From Rheinheimera sp. SA_1 (GTDB taxonomy: Bacteria; Pseudomonadota; Gammaproteobacteria; Enterobacterales; Alteromonadaceae): DNA of 64,000 bases. Where the stretch lies: the NCBI RefSeq assembly GCF_001669775.1, contig NZ_LXWK01000011.1, forward strand, positions 1,178,001-1,242,000, given 5' to 3'. The position numbers and the translations under genes were made by a program. Each line of letters starts with the position of its first letter. Within the stretch, counting starts at the first letter, position 1. Below the pieces are notes generated by a model. The model was not told where the DNA came from, did no database searches, and saw only the letters and a program-made list of their open reading frames with translations. This document shows, piece by piece, positions 54,125-64,000 of the stretch.

Positions 54125-57100
54125 GGCTGGCTCACTCGTTCCAGCATCGTAAATGGTGCTGGTGGGCTGACATCAATCGGTGTTGTTGCTTCTTCATCCA
54201 CCGGCTTGGTTTTTCCATCAATCGGCTTTGGCTCTTCATCAACCGGCTTGGCCTCTGGGTAAATCCGCTCCACCGGCAATTCATCCTGCCGCAGTGGAAT
54301 GGGTTTTTGTGGCACAGTTGCTGGCTCGAGTGTTGGATCGACAGCTGGCACTAAAGCAGGCACAGCGCCTGCCGGCAGCGCCGCTTTTGGCAAAGAGGCT
54401 TTTGGAATAGGGACTTGTTTGCTGTCGCGTTTCACTTCTGTCACCACCGGATTATCTAAATCGCCAGTGACAGTAAAGTTGATTTTCGAAATCACTTCCG
54501 CTGATTGAAACATTTCATCCAGCGCATAAGCGGCAACACCAGACACCGGATTCACCATCCAGGCCAGGATCACCGGAATACTTGAGGTGACTTTCGGGCT
54601 GAAACTCATCTGGTAATCCAGTTGTTTGGCTTTTAAATCAGCCACCCCCTGCATTTCAATATCACCGGCAGCACCAAGCACCTGGGCATTGCGGGTTTGG
54701 GATACGCCATCGGTCAGCTGCATATCACCGGTCATTTTGCTAAAGAAAAAGCCTTTCGAAAACACATCCCTAAAATCCAGCCGAAGCTTGCGGATCAACG
54801 AATCGAGGCTTAACAAACTGAAAATCCGTGCGCCGCCATCGCTGACTTCTGACAATGATCCATCACCCAGCAACCAATTGACGTTGCCGTTTAATGTCTG
54901 CCAGTTAAATTGAAATGGTGCCCCTTGCCACTGTAAATCTTTGAATTTAATGGTGGCTTTGCTACCACTTAAACTGCTGCTGACATCGTATTCAGTGAGT
55001 AACTGACCAAAGGCCGGGCTGGTCAGCGTACCAGTGAGCGCAGTTTGGCCTAAAGCACCATCGGCCTGCCATTGGCCGCTGACTTGCCAGCGATGCCCTT
55101 GATACAGACTGCTAAATTCGGTCAGCTGCCAACTGGCGCCATCACTTTTGCTGGTGAGCTGAACTTTCCCCAGCTGAAAATGGCCGATAGTGCACTGAGC
55201 ACAGCTGACGTTTAACGGCGGCAAGTCTGCCAGCCAAGGCATCGGGGTTAATGCGGCAAAAGCTTGCGCTTCCAGTTTGGCGTAATCGGGTTTTTCGGTA
55301 TTGTCCGGATCCAGCAATAACTGCGCTTTCAGCTCTGCTGCGGCCAGTTCTTCAGCTTGTTGATCGGCAAACACCAGCTGCAGCCGTTCCAGTTGCGCAG
55401 TAATCCCTTGCTGCTCCAAATCATGGAACAGTTGCAGATCGCCTGCCGCTTCTTCGGCGTCCAGGCGCATCAACCAGTGATCGGTCTGTGGCTGCAGCAT
55501 TATGGTTGCGTCATGCAGCGACACATCATCAAATAAATGCAGCGCTGCGACTTTGGCGCGGATCTGCTGCAGCGGCGGGAATACTGCATTTTCGGTCGTT
55601 CCGGGCGCCGTCATCTGGCTTTGTACCAAACTCAACCAGGGCACAAAGTCGGCTTGTGGTAAATCGAGTTCAATCTGAAAACCATCGGCGAGCTGCGCAC
55701 TTGGTTGGCCCAAACTCAGTAGCGCCTGACTAATCAGACCGGTTTCCTGATTTAATCTGGCCAGAAAACGTAGTTGGTCGCCGTACTTTAACTGCAGATC
55801 AGAACCCTGCTGATCGCCTTTAGCTTCCAGCAACACGGTGGCGCCATCGGCTGCCGTTTTACCAAAGGGTGCCGGTAACTTCAGCTCAGCGGCGGCTAAA
55901 TCAATCAGCACGGTCGACTGATAGTTAAAACCGGTTTCTGGTAACTGGATCAACAACTGCCAGTCAAAGTTGGCGTTGCCCTGCCCTAATTCGCGCCAGT
56001 CTTCGCTGATTAAGCCAAGCAATTGGTCCGTGCCATGTTCACCTTTGGCCTGCAATTCCACCTGATACTGGCCTTGCTGTTGTTCGCCTTTTAACGTTGC
56101 CAGCAGAGGTACACCATAACTAACAAACTTTAATTGTTCACTGCTGATCTTATCGTTGATAAAACTAAGCCGGCCTTCCAGTTGCTCGACCGCAACGGCC
56201 GGCGCTTTGATATTCAGATTATTGGCAAAAAAGTCGACTTCACCACGTGCAATGACGGGCACTGTAGCCTCTGCGGAAGTTGTGACTGGATGCTGTGCTG
56301 GATCTGGCGCAGTAGCTGACTCACCAGCAGTCTCAGCAAATGATGCAGCCGTTGGCGCCTTAGCCACTTCAACCGCAGCTGCCGGATCTGTTACCGGCTT
56401 ATCTTTCAGTCTGATTTGCAGCTGTACTTTGGCATCGACCAAACCATCAACACCGAGATAATCCAGCGTTGCACCTACTGAATCACTAAGCGGTGAGGCC
56501 AGCATTAAACCTGTGACCAACTCGGCTTTGGTCTGAGTTTTGATATCAATCCATAAATCGTCGGCGTGAAATAAATCTGGAATAGATGCGGTGACCCCAT
56601 CCTGTAACGGCACGTCAAATAGCGTCCCGGCCTGACTTTGGATCAACATGCCGGCGTTTTCAAACAACAGCTCGGCTCTCATGCCGCTAATACTGGGCCA
56701 GTTCGGATCAAAGCTGAAACCGGCGTCATCGACCACTGCCAGCGCCTGAAATTTACCTTCACCAGCTCGATACGGAAAATCAGCAAACTGACCTTGCCAC
56801 AACACCCGCGCTGAAGGAATGGTGCCACTGAGTAACGCCGGCGTCAGATAATCAATCACCGATTGTGGCATATGGCGGGTTGGGAAATAATGCTGTGCGT
56901 CAGTCACCGGTACCTGCCGCAGTTCGCCAAGCAGCGTCATGCCAGGCTTGTCGCCAAAATTCAGTACCAGCTGTGCATCCAGTTGTAACGCCGGGTGCCG
57001 TAGCGCCAGCCGTGGAATTTGCAGTCGCCATTGGCCATCCTGCTGCACCACTTCCAACTGACCCGATAATGTCTGATACGCCGTATCGCGGGTAAAAGCC

Positions 57101-58404
57101 TCACCCCAGCGCAATGCACCGTCCTGACCTAATAAATCCAGCCGGATATAATCGCGGCTGGCGCTAAAACGCCCGGTCAGGTTCTGCAGCCCCGGCACAT
57201 CACCGACCGGCACTGAAGTTAAATCGATAAAATCGCCGCTGAGGTACCAATCTTGTTCCGATAGCCGCAGTGCCAGTTGCGTTAATCTGGCATCGGCTTT
57301 AAACGCCAGCACCGACTGCAGCGCTTGCGAATCTTCCGCCAGTAATTGCGCTAACGGCACCATTGCGGCTAATTGAAATTGTTGCAACGCGCCGCTGTAC
57401 ACCCCTTGTTGACTGGATAGCTGCAGTTGTAAATTGGGGAAACTCTGGCCGCCGCTACTCATGGTCAGTGCAGATGAATTCAGTGCCCAACCGGCGTCAT
57501 TCGGCCGCCATAACAACTGGCCCTGCCCCAACGTCAGCTGCCGGGTTTTACCACCTTGTTGCCAAACCAAGCGGTTTTGCGCCAGTGCGATTTGAATTTG
57601 TTGCAAGGTGCCATCAACAATATCGCCCCAGGCCTGAAAGTTGATGTCAGCACGTTCCAGTTTTTTACTCTGTGGCACCAAAGTTTCAAACCAGGGCAAT
57701 ACATCCAGTTCCTGACTGGAAATATACAACTGGCCTTTACTCTTCGCTAAAGAATCGCCATGTAAATCAATGATAAAAGCACTGTTGTTGGTGGTGATAC
57801 CGGCAATCGCCACTTCGCCGGACCCCTGATGGCGCGAACCTTCATTGCGCCAGGCCAGTTTGGAAATGCGGATCACAATATCGGGCGTGTATTGGCTTTG
57901 CAGCGTCAGTTCGCTGTCAACCAGGGTGAAGTTTTTCAGTTGCTGGAACAGCAGCTGCTCAACCGCCGACAACAAAGGTTCGGCATCTTTGCTGGTAGGT
58001 TCATTATTTTGCAGCAGCTGCCGGCTATCAAGCTGATACTTCAGGCCGCTCAGTTCAAAGTGTTCGGCTTTTAATTGCAAACTTCGCAGGCTACCCCAGA
58101 AGTCAATGCGTACCCGGGTTTCGGCAATCTGCAGCAGCGCTTCGCCTTGTTCGTTTTTAACTTCGACCTGCTGCAGCAATAATGCCGGACCGGTACTTTG
58201 CCAGCCGGCACTCAGTTGGCCGATTTGCACTTTAGCGCCGTAGTTCTCAGCGATGAGATGTTCGATATTGGTTTTATAACTTTGTGCATAAGGCAAGCCG
58301 AACCGTAGCAAGGTCACTACGGTCGCGAGGATCACAATACTGACCGCCAGTAGCAGCCAGGTTTTGTGCAGGCAGAAGAACCAGGCCCGCTTCAGCTTTT
58401 GCAC
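54121..58404 (-). CDS. yhdP: YhdP, AsmA-like envelope-spanning protein
   Basis: 1427 residues with one N-terminal membrane helix (15-35) and a very long beta-strand-rich periplasmic region of the AsmA/TamB/YhdP class, ending in a Pro/Lys/Glu-rich tail with repeated KPVDEEPKPIDGK-like units. Members carry phospholipids between the inner and outer membrane. Start is a GTG at 58404 that overlaps the rng stop (TAGTG). Longer than E. coli YhdP (about 1266), mostly because of the tail and a Ala/Thr/Pro stretch near 680-720. Confidence 0.93.
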   Translation of the reverse strand: MQKLKRAWFFCLHKTWLLLAVSIVILATVVTLLRFGLPYAQSYKTNIEHLIAENYGAKVQIGQLSAGWQSTGPALLLQQVEVKNEQGEALLQIAETRVRIDFWGSLRSLQLKAEHFELSGLKYQLDSRQLLQNNEPTSKDAEPLLSAVEQLLFQQLKNFTLVDSELTLQSQYTPDIVIRISKLAWRNEGSRHQGSGEVAIAGITTNNSAFIIDLHGDSLAKSKGQLYISSQELDVLPWFETLVPQSKKLERADINFQAWGDIVDGTLQQIQIALAQNRLVWQQGGKTRQLTLGQGQLLWRPNDAGWALNSSALTMSSGGQSFPNLQLQLSSQQGVYSGALQQFQLAAMVPLAQLLAEDSQALQSVLAFKADARLTQLALRLSEQDWYLSGDFIDLTSVPVGDVPGLQNLTGRFSASRDYIRLDLLGQDGALRWGEAFTRDTAYQTLSGQLEVVQQDGQWRLQIPRLALRHPALQLDAQLVLNFGDKPGMTLLGELRQVPVTDAQHYFPTRHMPQSVIDYLTPALLSGTIPSARVLWQGQFADFPYRAGEGKFQALAVVDDAGFSFDPNWPSISGMRAELLFENAGMLIQSQAGTLFDVPLQDGVTASIPDLFHADDLWIDIKTQTKAELVTGLMLASPLSDSVGATLDYLGVDGLVDAKVQLQIRLKDKPVTDPAAAVEVAKAPTAASFAETAGESATAPDPAQHPVTTSAEATVPVIARGEVDFFANNLNIKAPAVAVEQLEGRLSFINDKISSEQLKFVSYGVPLLATLKGEQQQGQYQVELQAKGEHGTDQLLGLISEDWRELGQGNANFDWQLLIQLPETGFNYQSTVLIDLAAAELKLPAPFGKTAADGATVLLEAKGDQQGSDLQLKYGDQLRFLARLNQETGLISQALLSLGQPSAQLADGFQIELDLPQADFVPWLSLVQSQMTAPGTTENAVFPPLQQIRAKVAALHLFDDVSLHDATIMLQPQTDHWLMRLDAEEAAGDLQLFHDLEQQGITAQLERLQLVFADQQAEELAAAELKAQLLLDPDNTEKPDYAKLEAQAFAALTPMPWLADLPPLNVSCAQCTIGHFQLGKVQLTSKSDGASWQLTEFSSLYQGHRWQVSGQWQADGALGQTALTGTLTSPAFGQLLTEYDVSSSLSGSKATIKFKDLQWQGAPFQFNWQTLNGNVNWLLGDGSLSEVSDGGARIFSLLSLDSLIRKLRLDFRDVFSKGFFFSKMTGDMQLTDGVSQTRNAQVLGAAGDIEMQGVADLKAKQLDYQMSFSPKVTSSIPVILAWMVNPVSGVAAYALDEMFQSAEVISKINFTVTGDLDNPVVTEVKRDSKQVPIPKASLPKAALPAGAVPALVPAVDPTLEPATVPQKPIPLRQDELPVERIYPEAKPVDEEPKPIDGKTKPVDEEATTPIDVSPPAPFTMLERVSQP

Positions 58405-59870
58405 TACATCATCACCACATCAAATTGTTCCTGCGTGTATTGCGGCTCAATCACCACACTGATTTGCTTGCCGATAAACACTTCCAGCTCAGCCATACTA
58501 TGGTATTCGTCGTTGATTAACGCATCCTTTACCGCTGGCGAAGCGTAAACAGTGAACTTGTCGGCAGCATAAGCCCGGTTGACCCGGACAATTTCCCGCA
58601 AAATTTCAAAACAGACGGTTTCAACCGTTTTTAAGGTGCCACGACCAGCACACACCACACATTCAGTACAGAGTACATGCTCCAGACTTTCGCGGGTGCG
58701 TTTACGGGTCATTTCGACTAAACCAAGCGCCGAAAAACCATGAATATTGGTTTTGGTTTTATCCCGCGCCAACGCCACTTCCAGGCTGTGTAACACCCGT
58801 TTTTGATGTTCGCTGCTTTGCATGTCGATAAAATCGATAATGATAATACCGCCTAAATTGCGCAATCTGAGTTGACGGGCAATTGCTTGGGTAGCTTCGG
58901 TGTTGGTATTAAAAATGGTTTCTTCGAGGTTACGATGGCCGACAAAAGCGCCGGTGTTAACGTCGATAGTGGTCATGGCTTCGGTCTGATCGATGATCAG
59001 ATAACCACCACTTTTTAGCGGTACTTTACGATCCAGCGCGCGCTGAATTTCGTTTTCGACGTCGAACAAATCAAACACCGGCCGCTCACCCGGATAATAT
59101 TCCAGCTTGGCGGTCATTTCCGGTACAAATTCTTCGGTAAAGGCGTGCAGTGCCTGATAGGTCAGTTTTGAATCAATCCGCACCCGCTCTAAATCGCTGC
59201 CGACAAAATCACGCAGAATACGAAAGGCCAGGGTTAAATCTTCATAAAGCATCGCTTCTTTGCGATGTTTTTGCCGGCGTTTTTGAATTTTGGTCCAGAG
59301 CTTTTTTAAAAACCGGGCATCTTGTTCCAGTTCAATTTCACAAGCGCCATCAGCAGCGGTGCGGATAATAAAACCGCCGTTTTCGTCATCCAGGCAACGG
59401 CTGACGATATCTTTTAACCGTTGGCGTTCTTCGGCGCTTTCAATGCGCTGCGACACGCCAACATGCGGCGAACCTGGCATAAAAACTAAGTAGCGTGACG
59501 GCAAGGTGATATCGGTGGTCAGTCTGGCGCCTTTGGTACCCAGAGGATCTTTCACCACCTGTACCAATAAAAACTGGCCTTCGTGCACTAGCAAGCGGAT
59601 GTCTTTGACCGCACTGACTTTGACTTCAATGTCGCTGGCATCACGCTGGACTATATCCGAGGCATGTAAAAAAGCCGCTTTATCCAGACCAATGTCGACA
59701 AAAGCGGCTTGCATTCCCGGCAACACCCGGCTGATTTTGCCGATGTAGATGTTGCCAACCAAGCCATGTTTGGCCTGGCGTTCAATGTGCACTTCCTGCA
59801 GTACACCATTTTCAATCAGCGCGACCCGGGTTTCGCTTGGGGTGACGTTCAGCAGTAATTCGGCACTCAT
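58404..59870 (-). CDS. rng: Ribonuclease G
   Basis: 488 residues. N-terminal S1-type RNA-binding domain (about 38-125), RNase H-like and DNase I-like parts with the metal-site DQTEAMTTIDVNTG and IIIDFIDM, and the zinc-link cysteines in LCTECVVCAGRGT. It lacks the long C-terminal scaffold of RNase E, hence Rng. Trims the 5' end of 16S rRNA and turns over mRNA. Part of the mreB-to-tldD run. Confidence 0.96.
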   Translation of the reverse strand: MSAELLLNVTPSETRVALIENGVLQEVHIERQAKHGLVGNIYIGKISRVLPGMQAAFVDIGLDKAAFLHASDIVQRDASDIEVKVSAVKDIRLLVHEGQFLLVQVVKDPLGTKGARLTTDITLPSRYLVFMPGSPHVGVSQRIESAEERQRLKDIVSRCLDDENGGFIIRTAADGACEIELEQDARFLKKLWTKIQKRRQKHRKEAMLYEDLTLAFRILRDFVGSDLERVRIDSKLTYQALHAFTEEFVPEMTAKLEYYPGERPVFDLFDVENEIQRALDRKVPLKSGGYLIIDQTEAMTTIDVNTGAFVGHRNLEETIFNTNTEATQAIARQLRLRNLGGIIIIDFIDMQSSEHQKRVLHSLEVALARDKTKTNIHGFSALGLVEMTRKRTRESLEHVLCTECVVCAGRGTLKTVETVCFEILREIVRVNRAYAADKFTVYASPAVKDALINDEYHSMAELEVFIGKQISVVIEPQYTQEQFDVVMM

Positions 59871-59878
59871 AACAATCC

Positions 59879-60448
59879 TTACAGCTGTTGCAGTAACTGA
59901 TCTGTTTCATATAGTGGTAAACCGACCACTGCAAAATAACTGCCGGCAATTTTCGGAATAAATCGACTGGCCAGCCCCTGAATACCGTAACCACCGGCTT
60001 TGTCGGCTGGTTCGCCACTGTGCCAGTAGTCCAGCATCTGCGCTTCCGTGAGCGCGCTAAACCAGACATCGGTTTTAACCGTGTCGGACAGTACGCTATC
60101 ACCACTCACCAGCGCAATGGCGGTGTACACCTGATGTTGCCGGCCGCTGAGTAAACGCATCATCCGCAGAAAATCTTGTTGATCTTTTGGTTTGCCCAGC
60201 ACTTCGCCATCAACGACGACAATGGTGTCTGCGCCCAGTACCGGTAAAACCTCAGTGACTGTCTGGGTTTGCACATTAAAACCAGCCCGCGCCTTGCTAA
60301 TCGCCAACCGCAACACATAGTCGGTCGCCAGTTCGCCCGGGAGCTGCGTTTCATCAACGTCGGCTTTTACCAATTCAAAATTGACAGCCAGTTGGGCTAA
60401 TAATTCACGACGGCGAGGAGAGGCAGAAGCCAGAGCTATTTTTTGCAT
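59879..60448 (-). CDS. maf: Maf-family nucleoside triphosphate pyrophosphatase (YhdE-type)
   Basis: About 189 residues from the ATG at 60448 (MQKIALASASPRRRELLAQL); a GTG at 60466 that overlaps the mreD stop (GTGA) would add six residues and is possible. Signatures: SASPRR, VLGADTIVVVDGEVLGKP (active-site Asp), QHQVYTA, and GGYGIQGLASRF. YhdE-type Maf hydrolyses dTTP/UTP and damaged pyrimidine nucleotides. Confidence 0.93.
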   Translation of the reverse strand: MQKIALASASPRRRELLAQLAVNFELVKADVDETQLPGELATDYVLRLAISKARAGFNVQTQTVTEVLPVLGADTIVVVDGEVLGKPKDQQDFLRMMRLLSGRQHQVYTAIALVSGDSVLSDTVKTDVWFSALTEAQMLDYWHSGEPADKAGGYGIQGLASRFIPKIAGSYFAVVGLPLYETDQLLQQL

Positions 60449-60462
60449 ATACTGATGATTGA

Positions 60463-60945
60463 TCACTGTATTTTAAATTGACGCCTGGTACGACGTAAAA
60501 ACCAGAAGATGTAAGGCCATACTATCATGCCCGTCAGCACCGGCCACAAGTAAGCAGCGCGGAAATAAACCCCGGTCAGGAAGTGGCTGAGCCAGAACAC
60601 CACCAGGTGATATAACGCCAGCAATAACCCGACCAGCAGGCTTTGCTGCAACACCGAAAAATTACGAATTTTCAAATGGTTAGCAGCAACGACAAAGCAA
60701 ATCACCGAATAGCCAAAAGCATTGACACCAAGCACGGTGCCGACCATCACATCGACCAGAAAACCCAGCATAAAAGCGGTGCCGATATTAGTGCGATGCG
60801 GCAGCGCCAACACCCAATAACACAGCACCAGCAAGGGCCAATCAGGCCGGAATAATTTCACCGCGGCCGGCAATGGCATCACGTTCAGCAGTAGTGCCAA
60901 CAGCAGAGTCAGATGAATGTATAAAAAGCGCCAGGAGTTTTGCAT
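60463..60945 (-). CDS. mreD: Rod-shape protein MreD
   Basis: 160 residues with about five membrane segments (about 10-28, 33-52, 55-75, 100-120, 130-150), the PDWPLLVLCYWVLALPHR start typical of MreD and RTRRQFKIQ at the end. Inner-membrane part of the elongasome. Its ATG overlaps the mreC stop (ATGA). Confidence 0.93.
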   Translation of the reverse strand: MQNSWRFLYIHLTLLLALLLNVMPLPAAVKLFRPDWPLLVLCYWVLALPHRTNIGTAFMLGFLVDVMVGTVLGVNAFGYSVICFVVAANHLKIRNFSVLQQSLLVGLLLALYHLVVFWLSHFLTGVYFRAAYLWPVLTGMIVWPYIFWFLRRTRRQFKIQ

Positions 60946-61829
60946 CAGTCCTGTCCTTGCTCAGGTGGGGTCATTTCTTCAAGAATTTGTGGGTCAACTT
61001 GACTGGTTCCACGATGTGGCCACACCAATAACGCATAACGAATACGATCCAGTTTGGCGTAAGGCTCGGCGAGCACCTGTAAAAACGGCTGCCGGGCATC
61101 ACGCTGTACTTTAATGACCTGCGCCACCGGATAACCTTCCGGAAACACGCCATCCAGGCCTGAAGTTAATAAACGATCGCCAACTTCAACATCGGTACTG
61201 TGTGGTAAATGAATAAGCCTTAACGCATCCGACTGACCAATACCTTCGGCCACTGCGCTTAAACCGGTGCGTTCGACCCGCACCGACATGGCATGGGTAT
61301 TATCGGCAATCAGCAAAGCGCGGCTACTGGAAGGCCCGACACTCACCACCTGCCCCAGCACGCCTAAATCATCGATGATTGGCTGACCGTTGGTGACGCC
61401 GTCTTTCGAACCTTTGTTCAGCACGATTTGATGACTGAACGGATGGCTGTACACCGCCAACACTTCAGCAATCAGCCGCTGACCTTCGGTGACCGGACTG
61501 GTGCCGAGTAAAGCGCGAAGTTTGTCGTTTTCCTGCTGCAGAAACTGCAAACGTTGTAACTGACCGTTTTGCAGTAACAAGGTGTCTTTTAAGCGGCTGT
61601 TTTCTTCGATCAGCTTTTGCTGCGACATAAACTGCTCGGAAGCCCCGAACACCATATCCTGCGGCATATTCGCCAAATAGAATAACGGGCTGACGGTTGC
61701 GGTCAGATAAGAGCGCAATTGCACAGAGCTGTCGGTGTAATGGTCGAGGGTAATCAGCCCGACACTGCACAACAGTGCGATAAATAACCGCAACGGCAGT
61801 GAAGGGCCACGATCAAAAAAAGGTTTCAT
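60945..61829 (-). CDS. mreC: Rod-shape protein MreC
   Basis: 294 residues: short cytoplasmic start, membrane helix (about 12-30), coiled coil (about 65-105; QKLIEENSRLKDTLLLQNGQ) and beta-barrel periplasmic domain (about 110-280; GQPIIDDLGVLGQVV). Bridges MreB to PBP2 in lateral wall growth. Begins 25 bases after mreB. Confidence 0.95.
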   Translation of the reverse strand: MKPFFDRGPSLPLRLFIALLCSVGLITLDHYTDSSVQLRSYLTATVSPLFYLANMPQDMVFGASEQFMSQQKLIEENSRLKDTLLLQNGQLQRLQFLQQENDKLRALLGTSPVTEGQRLIAEVLAVYSHPFSHQIVLNKGSKDGVTNGQPIIDDLGVLGQVVSVGPSSSRALLIADNTHAMSVRVERTGLSAVAEGIGQSDALRLIHLPHSTDVEVGDRLLTSGLDGVFPEGYPVAQVIKVQRDARQPFLQVLAEPYAKLDRIRYALLVWPHRGTSQVDPQILEEMTPPEQGQD

Positions 61830-61854
61830 GGCGGGAACAGGCGCTCAGTGTCAG

Positions 61855-63370
<1,516 letters not shown>

Positions 63371-64000
63371 TTAATTCTCGCGCCAAAAGATCTGCCGGTT
63401 ATTGCCGCGAAAACCGCCGAACACAGCTTCCCCTGTTGGGTTTTCCAATAACGGGGCGACGCCGGGATTCCAATCGTACTGCAACCAGGGAAAGGCATCG
63501 AGCTGGTATCGCAACTCATAACTGCTTTCAATGCCGGGCGGTGACAGCAATAAATCAAAAGCAGCACTGTTGCCGTTTTGCAGGGTGCTGTTATTGCCAC
63601 CCACCGTCAGTACCGGCGCGCCCGGTGTAATCGCCGTCGCCTGCAACAGTGCGGGCTGCACCGGGCTGCAATTATCCAGGGTGTTTGGCACAAATTGCTG
63701 ATCTTTCCAATATTCGGCTTTTAGCTGTACCGGTAAATTACTTTGCTCCGAGCCAAGCGCGTTGACTATCTGTAACCGGCCATAACGCCAGGGCTTGGCA
63801 TCGTCCAGGGTGATACTCTGGCAATTATTCGAGGCTTCACAGTCGTCATCGGTATCAGTACGTTGATTTAAACCTGCCAGAGGAGTGCCATCTACATCGT
63901 CTAACAGCATGCCAAACAACACCGACTCAAAAGACCCGTCAACTATGTTTGCGCGCTGTAAACTAAACGGCAATGCCGTGAGCTCGGACCTGCCATGAAC
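63371..64000 (-). CDS. mshQ: MSHA biogenesis protein MshQ, C-terminal part (5' end beyond window)
   Basis: The frame is open through the right edge, so only the last ~210 residues are seen; no start is present. The pattern PWRYGRLQIVNALGSEQSNLPVQLKAEYWKD and the end GEAVFGGFRGNNRQIFWREN match the DUF6701 region of MshQ, a large surface protein encoded at the end of the MSHA pilus operon. In Shewanella and relatives mshQ lies directly before mreB, as here. Confidence 0.88.
   Translation of the reverse strand, partial: VHGRSELTALPFSLQRANIVDGSFESVLFGMLLDDVDGTPLAGLNQRTDTDDDCEASNNCQSITLDDAKPWRYGRLQIVNALGSEQSNLPVQLKAEYWKDQQFVPNTLDNCSPVQPALLQATAITPGAPVLTVGGNNSTLQNGNSAAFDLLLSPPGIESSYELRYQLDAFPWLQYDWNPGVAPLLENPTGEAVFGGFRGNNRQIFWREN

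Overview
The window looks like chromosomal DNA of a Gammaproteobacterium from the Alteromonadales/Chromatiaceae neighbourhood (Rheinheimera, Alishewanella and relatives). The evidence is the conserved synteny blocks (rsmI / lpoA-yraN-diaA-dolP; darP / pmbA; mshQ - mreBCD-maf-rng-yhdP-nitrilase-tldD), a MSHA pilus gene directly behind mreB, a PEP-CTERM protein, and a TonB-receptor-plus-pullulanase starch locus. The genus is inferred from gene order and protein style, not from a marker gene.

Layout: 1-13 kb holds oligopeptidase A (prlC, cut by the left edge), a PEP-CTERM protein behind a sigma-54-like promoter, a membrane EAL protein, a GNAT acetyltransferase, a Dcp-type lipoprotein peptidase followed by three 51-bp tandem repeats, a small secreted protein, an unknown HTH-like protein and a secreted chymotrypsin-like protease with PKD and chitin-binding modules. 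13-16.5 kb is a lower-GC segment (small secreted protein, beta-lactamase-fold hydrolase, membrane AraC regulator) bounded by two copies of the 3' end of pulA, one intact and one decayed. 16.5-23.7 kb is the starch locus: pulA, a TonB-dependent receptor, and an upstream 14-bp palindromic operator candidate.

23.9-30.3 kb is a compact cluster of two tandem SGNH-type membrane proteins, divergent from carbamoyltransferase - SxtJ-like - DUF5989. It is the best candidate for an uncharacterised modification system. 30.4-39.6 kb is accessory: alpha/beta hydrolase, acyltransferase-3/SGNH protein, a decayed trhP(yegQ)-yfhL pseudogene pair, a GIN-domain protein, an amidohydrolase and a LytS/LytTR-type two-component pair.

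39.6-46.9 kb is housekeeping (rsmI, lpoA, yraN, diaA, dolP, pmbA, darP), interrupted by two tandem 157-bp palindromic elements and a perfect 22-bp inverted repeat. 46.9-51.8 kb mixes PhzF and PssA with MITE-like repeats and an AT-rich patch carrying a possible metallopeptidase lipoprotein. 51.8-64 kb is the tldD...mreB cell-envelope/cell-shape block (tightly overlapping genes on the minus strand) and ends in mshQ, cut by the right edge. No tRNA, rRNA, CRISPR array or transposase gene was seen; mobile signatures are limited to small non-coding elements.
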